DNA of 37,759 nt from Streptomyces harenosi (GTDB lineage Bacteria; Actinomycetota; Actinomycetes; Streptomycetales; Streptomycetaceae), in the NCBI RefSeq assembly GCF_011008945.1, contig NZ_WYCT01000029.1:1-37759 (forward strand). The letters run 5' to 3'. This document shows, piece after piece, positions 32,531 through 37,759 of this stretch. The notes below the pieces were generated by a model. That model saw only the letters and a list, made by a program, of their open reading frames with translations, searched no databases and was not told where the DNA came from. Position numbers and translations under genes: made by a program. Position 1 is the stretch's first letter; every line of letters begins with the position of its first letter.

Positions 32531-32598
32531 CCGTACGCCCGTCGCACGCCCCTTGCCGGTACGCGAGGTGGCCGACGAGGCCCCTTAGGGTCGGGCCC

Positions 32599-33078
32599 AT
32601 GGCTACTCCCGATTTCATCCGCGAGCTCCGCGCCTCGGCGGGGCACCAGTTGCTGTGGCTCCCCGGCGTCACCGCCCTCGTCTTCGACGACCAGGGCAGG
32701 GTGCTGCTGAACCGCAGGTCCGACACCCGCCGGTGGTCGGTGATCGGCGGCATCCCGGAACCGGGGGAGCAGCCCGCCGCCTGCGCCGTGCGCGAGGTGT
32801 ACGAGGAGACCGCGGTCCGGTGCGCGGTCGAGCGGGTCGTGCTGGTCCAGGCACTGAGCCCGGTGACGTACGACAACGGCGACGTCTGCCAGTACATGGA
32901 CATCACCTTCCGCTGCCGGGCCCTGGAGGGCGAGGCCCGGGTCAACGACGACGAGTCGCTCGAGGTGGGCTGGTTCGCGGTGGACGCGCTGCCGGACCTC
33001 CACGAGTTCGCGCTGTTCCGGATCAAGCAGGCCATGTCGGACGGGCCCACGTGGTTCGATGCCACCGATTCCAGCTGA
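32599..33078 (+). CDS. NUDIX-family hydrolase
   Basis: This 159-aa protein carries the NUDIX box GGIPEPGEQPAACAVREVYEETAV: the REVYEE core with the metal-binding glutamates is intact, while the usual Gly near the end is Ala. It is the small single-domain type that cleaves nucleoside diphosphates linked to another group, such as ADP-ribose or 8-oxo-dGTP, with Mg. The exact substrate cannot be read. ATG 32599 follows TAGGGT (32586-32591) by seven bases, so the message is probably leaderless; a ribosome-binding site is absent. It lies 68 bases after lnt and 54 bases before the SDR gene, each with its own TAGGGT-type start. Confidence 0.9.
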   Translation: MATPDFIRELRASAGHQLLWLPGVTALVFDDQGRVLLNRRSDTRRWSVIGGIPEPGEQPAACAVREVYEETAVRCAVERVVLVQALSPVTYDNGDVCQYMDITFRCRALEGEARVNDDESLEVGWFAVDALPDLHEFALFRIKQAMSDGPTWFDATDSS

Positions 33079-33132
33079 ACTGTAGGGCGTGACCACATGG
33101 GGCGGGGTGTGAAGGCTGCCTAGGGTCGTGCC

Positions 33133-33933
33133 ATGACCTCGCCCAGCGCCCTCCCGGGACCCCAGGCCGCCGCCCTCGACCTCGGCGGCCGCACCGCACT
33201 CGTCACCGGCGCCGCCGGCGGTATCGGCCGTGCCTGCGCACTGCGGCTGGCGGCCGCCGGGGCCAGGGTGAGAGCGGTCGACCGGGACGCCGCCGGCCTG
33301 GCGGAGCTCGCCGGGCACGCCGGGGATCTGGCGGGCACCGTCGAGCCGCACGTCCTCGATCTGACCGACCTCGACGCCGCCGAGTTCGTCGCCGCCGGCA
33401 CCGACGTCCTCGTCAACAACGCCGGGCTGCAACTGGTGCGACCGCTGGAGGACTTCCCTCCCGACGTCTTCCACACGGTCCTCACCGTGATGCTGGAGGC
33501 GCCGTTCCGGCTGATCCGCGGGGCGCTGCCCCACATGTACGGGCAGGGCTGGGGCCGCATCGTCAACGTGTCCTCCGTCCACGGACTGCGCGCCTCGCCC
33601 TACAAGGCGGCCTACGTGGCCGCCAAGCACGGCCTGGAAGGGCTGTCCAAGACCGCCGCCCTCGAGGGAGCCGCCCACGGGGTCACATCGAACTGCGTGA
33701 ACCCGGGCTACGTCCGCACTCCGCTGGTCGAGAAACAGCTCACCGACCAGTCGCGGGCGCACGGCCTGCCCGAGGACCGGGTCCTGACCGACGTGCTGCT
33801 GCGCGACAGCGCGGTCAAGCGGCTCATCGAACCGGAGGAGGTCGCCGAGGCGGTGGCGTACCTGTGCGGCCCGCAGGCGTCCTTCATGACCGGCGCCTCG
33901 CTCGTCCTGGACGGCGGCTGGACCGCGCACTGA
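33133..33933 (+). CDS. SDR dehydrogenase (3-hydroxybutyrate dehydrogenase-like)
   Basis: This 266-aa short-chain dehydrogenase has TGAAGGIG (25-32) for NAD(P) binding, NNAG near residue 96, and the catalytic Ser148, Tyr161 and Lys165 (VSSVHG and YVAAK). The stretches AAKHGLEGLSKTAALE and NCVNPGYVRTPLVEKQL and the ASFMTGASLVLDGGWTA C-terminus match 3-hydroxybutyrate dehydrogenases closely, which oxidise D-3-hydroxybutyrate to acetoacetate. ATG 33133 lies six bases after TAGGGT (33121-33126), a leaderless-type start. It is followed by a terminator with a T-tract and then by the PucR-type gene. No PHB or ketone-body genes are adjacent, so the substrate is by similarity only. Confidence 0.89.
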   Translation: MTSPSALPGPQAAALDLGGRTALVTGAAGGIGRACALRLAAAGARVRAVDRDAAGLAELAGHAGDLAGTVEPHVLDLTDLDAAEFVAAGTDVLVNNAGLQLVRPLEDFPPDVFHTVLTVMLEAPFRLIRGALPHMYGQGWGRIVNVSSVHGLRASPYKAAYVAAKHGLEGLSKTAALEGAAHGVTSNCVNPGYVRTPLVEKQLTDQSRAHGLPEDRVLTDVLLRDSAVKRLIEPEEVAEAVAYLCGPQASFMTGASLVLDGGWTAH

Positions 33934-33939
33934 ACCGGC

Positions 33940-33974
33940 GCGGCCCCGGCCCCGGCCCGGGGCCGCCGAGTTTT
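33940..33974 (+). terminator. Intrinsic terminator with T-tract after the SDR gene
   Basis: GCGGCCCCGG (33940-33949) and CCGGGGCCGC (33957-33966) form a perfect 10-bp stem around a 7-base loop, followed by CGAG and TTTT (33971-33974). It begins six bases past the SDR stop codon. A T-run after a strong stem is unusual in this genus, which makes it a strong call. Confidence 0.8.
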
Positions 33975-34013
33975 CCACAGGGCTGCCGCGGCGGCCCGCC
34001 GATGGGGAATCCT

Positions 34014-36200
34014 GTGACCATGTCCCGCGATCACGTGCAGCCCATCGAGCGCCCCGCCACCGCCGCCGGGGCGCCGGCCGGCGACGGCGCCGCCGCGGAC
34101 CGGGGGCCCGCCGCTCCGGGGGAGCTTTCGGCAGGCGGCCCCGGCGGCTTCCGTCCCGCCCGCGCGGGGACGGCCGCGCCGGACGGAGCGGTGAGCGGCG
34201 CGAGGGACCCGGGCGGAGCGGCGAGCGGCGTGCGGGACCCGGACGGAGCGGGCGGGAGCGCGAGGGGTACGGGTGGAGCGGCGAGCGGCGTGCGGGACCC
34301 GGACGGAGCAGTCGGGAGCGCGGAGACGCCGTTCCTTGAGCTGCTGGCCCGTGGGGCGTCCGCCGACGCCTACGAGCAGCCGGTGCTGCTCGCCCGCGCC
34401 GAGGGCCGGCCGGCCGAGCGGATCGCCGCGCTGGAACAGGCCAAACTGCTCGCCCTGCGGGTGCGCTCGGAGCTGGAGGGGCGGCGCCGCCGGGAGGCCG
34501 AACTGTCCGCCCTCTTCGAAACCGCCCACGACCTGGCCGGTCTGCGGGACGTGGACGCGGTCCTGCGGGCCATCGTGCAGCGCGCCCGCTCCCTGCTCGG
34601 CACGGACGTGGCCTACCTCAGTCTCAACGACCCGGCCCGGGGCGACACCTACATGCGCGTGACCGAGGGCTCGGTCGCGGCCCGCTTCCAGCAGCTGCGC
34701 CTGGGCATGGGGGAGGGCCTGGGCGGCCTCGTCGCCCAGACCGCCCGCCCCTACGTCACCGAGGACTACTTCCAGGACGCCCGTTTCCAGCACACGCGCA
34801 CCATCGACGTGGCCGTGCGCGACGAAGGGCTGGTGGCCATCCTCGGCGTCCCCCTGATGCTCGGGCACCACGTCATCGGCGTGCTGTTCGCCGCCGACCG
34901 GCGGGCCCGGGTGTTCGAGCGGGAACAGATCGCCCTCCTCGGTTCGTTCGCGGCCCTCGCCGCGGCGGCCATCGACACCGCGAACCTGCTCACCGAGACC
35001 CGCTCCGCCCTGGCCGGGCTGGAACGGGCCAACGAGATCATCCGGGACCGCAGCGGCGTCATCGAACGCGCCTCCGACGTCCACGACCGCCTCGCCGAAC
35101 TGGTCCTGCGCGGCGGCGGCGTGCACGACGTGGCCGCCGCGGTCTCCGAAGTGCTCGACGGCACCGTCGAGTTCACCGAGGCCGGCGCCGCACCGGCCGG
35201 CGCACTGGAGGCGTCCCGCGCCGAGGGGCACGCGGTGCGCCACGGCGACGACTGGATCGCCGCCGTCACCGCGGGCGGCGAACAGCTCGGCGCGCTCGTG
35301 CTGCGCGGCCACCCCGGCCTCGACCCGGTCGACCAGCGCACCCTGGAACGCGCCGCGATGGTCACCTCGCTCCTGCTGCTCGCCCGCCGGTCCGCCGCCG
35401 AAGCCGAACAGCGCGTCCGGGGCGAGCTGCTCGACGACCTGCTCGACGCCCGCGACCGCGACCCGCGGCTGCTGCGCGAGCGCGCCCGGCGGCTGGGCGC
35501 CGACCTCGGCACCACCCACACGGTGCTCGCGGCCCGCCTCGACGGCCCCGCGACCGACGCCGACCAGGAGGCGGACGCCCGCCGCCGTCTGTGGGCCGCC
35601 GCCTCCCACCTCGCCGCCACGCGACACGGCCTGGCCGCCGCCCGCGACGGCGGCACCGTCCTGCTGCTGCCCCTGGGCCCGGCCCGGACCGCCACCGAGG
35701 TGGCCCGCCGTACCGCGCGGCACCTGGGCGCGGCCGTCCACGAGGCGGTCACCGTCGGCGCCTCCGCCCCCGTCGAGGACCCGGCGGCCCGCCCCGACGC
35801 CGTGGCCACCGCCTACGCGGAGGCCCGGCGCTGCCTGGAGGCCCTGCGGCTGCTCGGCCGCTCCGGGGACGGCGCCGCCGCCGAGGACTTCGGCTTCCTG
35901 GGGCTCCTCCTGGCCGGGGACGGCGACATCGCCGGCTTCGTCGACAGGACCATCGGCGAGGTCGTCGCCTACGACGAACGCCGGGGAACGGAACTGCTGC
36001 GCACCCTGGAGGCGTACTTCGCCTGCGGCATGAGCCCCGTCCGCACCAAGAACGAGCTCCACGTCCACGTGAACACGGTGGCGCAGCGCCTGGAACGCGT
36101 CGGCCGTCTCCTGGGCGACGACTGGCAGAGCCCCGCCCGCGCCCTGGAGATACAGCTCGCCCTGCGCCTGCACCGTCTGTCGGCGCCGGCACCGCACTGA
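34014..36200 (+). CDS. GAF-PucR/CdaR-family transcriptional regulator
   Basis: This 728-aa regulator has a low-complexity N-terminus (about 1-105), a coiled-coil-like helix (RIAALEQAKLLALRVRSELEGRRRREAELSALF, a guide), a GAF sensor domain at about 163-324 (RDVDAVLRAIVQRARSLLG, then YFQDARFQHTRTIDVAVRDEG), a middle CdaR-like region with RGELLDDLLDARDRDPR, and the PucR helix-turn-helix near the end (NELHVHVNTVAQRLERVGRLLGDDWQ, about 659-716). Such proteins typically activate catabolic genes in response to a small molecule. The N-terminal region contains a 60-bp tandem duplication (34201-34320). The start is unsure between ATG 34002, GTG 34014 and ATG 34020; 34014 has GGGG six bases upstream. 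It follows the SDR gene, its likely target, and is convergent with the MHS transporter. Confidence 0.87.
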   Translation: MTMSRDHVQPIERPATAAGAPAGDGAAADRGPAAPGELSAGGPGGFRPARAGTAAPDGAVSGARDPGGAASGVRDPDGAGGSARGTGGAASGVRDPDGAVGSAETPFLELLARGASADAYEQPVLLARAEGRPAERIAALEQAKLLALRVRSELEGRRRREAELSALFETAHDLAGLRDVDAVLRAIVQRARSLLGTDVAYLSLNDPARGDTYMRVTEGSVAARFQQLRLGMGEGLGGLVAQTARPYVTEDYFQDARFQHTRTIDVAVRDEGLVAILGVPLMLGHHVIGVLFAADRRARVFEREQIALLGSFAALAAAAIDTANLLTETRSALAGLERANEIIRDRSGVIERASDVHDRLAELVLRGGGVHDVAAAVSEVLDGTVEFTEAGAAPAGALEASRAEGHAVRHGDDWIAAVTAGGEQLGALVLRGHPGLDPVDQRTLERAAMVTSLLLLARRSAAEAEQRVRGELLDDLLDARDRDPRLLRERARRLGADLGTTHTVLAARLDGPATDADQEADARRRLWAAASHLAATRHGLAAARDGGTVLLLPLGPARTATEVARRTARHLGAAVHEAVTVGASAPVEDPAARPDAVATAYAEARRCLEALRLLGRSGDGAAAEDFGFLGLLLAGDGDIAGFVDRTIGEVVAYDERRGTELLRTLEAYFACGMSPVRTKNELHVHVNTVAQRLERVGRLLGDDWQSPARALEIQLALRLHRLSAPAPH
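34201..34320 (+). repeat. 60-bp in-frame tandem duplication
   Basis: 34201-34260 and 34261-34320 are two copies of a 60-bp unit differing at only six or so positions; each encodes 20 residues of the type ARDPGGAASGVRDPDGAGGS. Each copy is itself two degenerate 30-bp (10-aa) units, and a further partial unit precedes. The length is a multiple of three, so copy-number change would keep the PucR-type regulator in frame. Confidence 0.85.
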
Positions 36201-36228
36201 CCCCCGTGCGCGCGGGAGCGCACGGGGG
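36201..36228. terminator. Bidirectional terminator
   Basis: CCCCCGTGCGC (36201-36211) and GCGCACGGGGG (36218-36228) are perfect 11-base reverse complements around a 6-base loop. It begins directly after the PucR-type stop and lies 15 bases from the stop of the convergent transporter gene. Confidence 0.8.
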
Positions 36229-36243
36229 CCGGACCCGGGCGGA

Positions 36244-37617
36244 TCACCTGGCGCGGGCGTCCTGCCTGGGGGAGGTGGCCGGTGCGGTGCCGGGGCCGGA
36301 CGTCACCTCGGCCAGGTCCCGGTGGCGGGTCTCCTTGCCCGCGGCCACGGCCACGACGGTCAGCACGGCCGCGGCGATCACGTACAGGGAGATCGGGGTG
36401 GAGCTGTCGTAGTCGGACAGCAGCGCGGTGGCGATCAGCGGCGCCGGGGCGCCCGCGGCGACCGAGGCGAACTGCGCGCCGATGGAGGCCCCGGAGTAGC
36501 GCATCCGCGTGGCGAACATCTCGGAGAAGAACGCCGCCTGCGGCGCGTACATCGCCCCGTGCAGCACCAGGCCCACGGCCACCGCCAGGAGCAGGCTGCC
36601 GAACTCCCCGGTGTCGATCAGCGCGAAGAACGGGAACATCCACAGGCCCACCCCGGCTGCGCCCAGCAGATACACCGGGCGCCGGCCGATCCGGTCCGAC
36701 AACGCGCCCCAGGCCGGGATGACCGCGAAGTGCACGGCGGAGGCGATCAGCACGGCGTTCAGCGCGGTCTGCTTGGAGGTTCCGGCCGAGGTGGTGGCGT
36801 AGACGAGGATGAAGGCGGTGATGACGTAGTAGCTGATGTTCTCGGCCATACGGGCGCCCATCGCGACGAGCACGTCGCGCCAGTGGTACCGCAGCACGGA
36901 GACCAGCGGCAGCCGCTCGTCCTGCGCGGACTTGGCCTCGGCACGCTCCAGGGCCTGCTTGAACACGGGCGATTCGTCCACCGACAGACGGATCCACAGA
37001 CCGACGATCACCAGGACCCCGGAGAGCAGGAACGGTATCCGCCAGCCCCAGTCGCCGAACGCCGCGTCCGACAGCAGGGCGGTCAGCAGGGACAGCACAC
37101 CGGTCGCCAGCAACTGCCCCGCGGGCGCGCCGGTCTGCGGCCAGGAGGCCCAGAACCCTCGCCGCCGCGCGTCTCCGTGTTCCGACACCAGCAGCACCGC
37201 CCCGCCCCACTCACCGCCGAGCGCGAAACCCTGGACCAGCCGCAGGATGGTCAGCAGCACGGGGGCGGCGGTCCCGATGGTCGCGTGCGTGGGCAGCAGG
37301 CCGATCGCGAAGGTCGCCCCGCCCATCAGCAGCAGACTGAGCACCAGCAGCTTCTTGCGCCCGAGCCGGTCGCCGTAGTGACCGAACACCAGGGCGCCCA
37401 GAGGCCGGGCGGCGAACCCGACGGCGTACGTGAGGAACGACAGCAGCGTGCCGACCAGCGGATCGGAGTCGGGAAAGAACAGCTCGTTGAAGACGAGCGC
37501 GGCGGCCGAACCGTACAGGAAGAAGTCGTACCACTCGATGGTGGTCCCGATGAGGCTGGCGGCGACGATGCGCTTGAGGTTGGACGGGGCTGGGGGAGCG
37601 GTCGCGGGCGACGACAT
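36244..37617 (-). CDS. MHS-family MFS transporter
   Basis: This 457-aa protein is a 12-helix major facilitator of the metabolite:H+ symporter (MHS) family. The signatures are IEWYDFFLYGSAAALVF in helix 1, GDRLGRKK between helices 2 and 3, RLVQGFALGGEWGGAVLLVSEH in helix 4, and DRIGRRPVYLLG between helices 8 and 9. Members import organic acids, betaine, shikimate or alpha-ketoglutarate with protons. Which one is used here is unknown. ATG 37617 has AGGAAG eight bases upstream; two upstream ATG/GTG options lie in a non-coding-looking stretch. It faces the PucR regulator across a strong terminator. A link to the SDR/PucR pair is possible by place only. Confidence 0.91.
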   Translation of the reverse strand: MSSPATAPPAPSNLKRIVAASLIGTTIEWYDFFLYGSAAALVFNELFFPDSDPLVGTLLSFLTYAVGFAARPLGALVFGHYGDRLGRKKLLVLSLLLMGGATFAIGLLPTHATIGTAAPVLLTILRLVQGFALGGEWGGAVLLVSEHGDARRRGFWASWPQTGAPAGQLLATGVLSLLTALLSDAAFGDWGWRIPFLLSGVLVIVGLWIRLSVDESPVFKQALERAEAKSAQDERLPLVSVLRYHWRDVLVAMGARMAENISYYVITAFILVYATTSAGTSKQTALNAVLIASAVHFAVIPAWGALSDRIGRRPVYLLGAAGVGLWMFPFFALIDTGEFGSLLLAVAVGLVLHGAMYAPQAAFFSEMFATRMRYSGASIGAQFASVAAGAPAPLIATALLSDYDSSTPISLYVIAAAVLTVVAVAAGKETRHRDLAEVTSGPGTAPATSPRQDARAR

Positions 37618-37759
37618 CGGCACCACTTCCTGACGTTCGACGGGGACGATTGCGTGTCGCCACACGGTAGGAACGCGCAGGTCAGAGGCGTATGTGGCGG
37701 GACGCCATAGTTCTGGGGGCAGCTATGCGCGCGGCCACCATGCCGGGGCGGGGGAGGGG
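37618..37759. other. Spacer upstream of the MHS transporter gene
   Basis: The last 142 bases hold no gene I can support. The leftward transporter promoter should lie here; TACCGT read on the minus strand near 37664-37669 is a possible -10 box but has no clear -35. The end of the window is a G-run. Confidence 0.4.

Noticed and set aside
1..37759. Mobile element, phage, CRISPR or RNA gene
   Set aside because: I saw no transposase, integrase, spaced direct-repeat array, tRNA-like cloverleaf or rRNA stretch, and base composition is even throughout.

Overview
The window looks like chromosomal DNA from a Streptomyces or a close relative. It is very GC-rich, third codon positions are almost always G or C, GTG starts are common, and the gene families are typical of the genus: RsbW-like ATPases, DUF6643, an Rv1733c-like membrane protein, PucR-type regulators and a beta-helix/AAA fusion. 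I call 34 protein genes and one speculative leader peptide. I see no tRNA, rRNA, CRISPR array, insertion sequence, integrase or attachment site. The region reads as ordinary core or near-core chromosome, not as a mobile island.

Layout. 0.2-2.0 kb, minus: a six-helix ABC-2/YhgE-like membrane protein and a Dps ferritin. 2.2-4.3 kb, plus: a translationally coupled Gfo/Idh/MocA oxidoreductase and PmoA-family protein behind a promoter with a LacI-type operator. 4.4-5.0 kb: a PAP2 phosphatase. 5.4-9.2 kb: a copper module, copZ-copA leftward and an exported His-rich protein rightward, from a 100-bp divergent region in which each promoter carries its own CsoR-like palindrome. 9.3-12.0 kb: a DeoR/AgaR regulator divergent from a SIS sugar isomerase and a class II aldolase, with a matching inverted operator pair between them. 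11.9-15.1 kb: RlmG-like methyltransferase, AlkB-like dioxygenase and ROK regulator. 15.4-16.8 kb: TetR regulator and DUF4865 protein. 17.0-18.0 kb: RsbW-like kinase and a small conserved protein. 18.4-20.4 kb: cysteine-synthase-like enzyme and a second DeoR regulator. 20.7-25.5 kb: an 795-aa membrane protein with a GHSQG hydrolase motif, convergent and overlapping with an 816-aa beta-helix/AAA+ fusion. 25.8-29.3 kb, minus: Rv1733c-like, MOSC, DUF6643 and HpnB-like glycosyltransferase. 29.3-36.2 kb, plus: Asp/Glu racemase-like protein, PH-like membrane protein, apolipoprotein N-acyltransferase (lnt), NUDIX hydrolase, SDR dehydrogenase and GAF/PucR regulator. 36.2-37.6 kb, minus: an MHS-family transporter.

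How the genes work together. Copper: CopZ carries Cu(I) to the CopA exporter, and the divergent exported protein probably binds copper outside the membrane. Sugar catabolism: the DeoR repressor, SIS isomerase and aldolase form a short aga/gat-type segment with no transporter or kinase beside it. The Gfo/Idh-PmoA pair is a second, separately controlled sugar-type unit. The SDR, PucR regulator and MHS transporter could form a hydroxy-acid uptake and oxidation unit, but only by proximity.

The most rewarding places for a second look are: the copper divergent region, where a 19-codon apparently leaderless ORF ends in an ATGA overlap with the exported protein; the strong hairpin between copZ and copA; the 42-bp-spaced operator arms of the DeoR regulator; the beta-helix/AAA protein with its overlapping membrane-hydrolase partner; and a run of genes whose start codon lies 6-7 nt after a TANNNT box, implying leaderless mRNAs.
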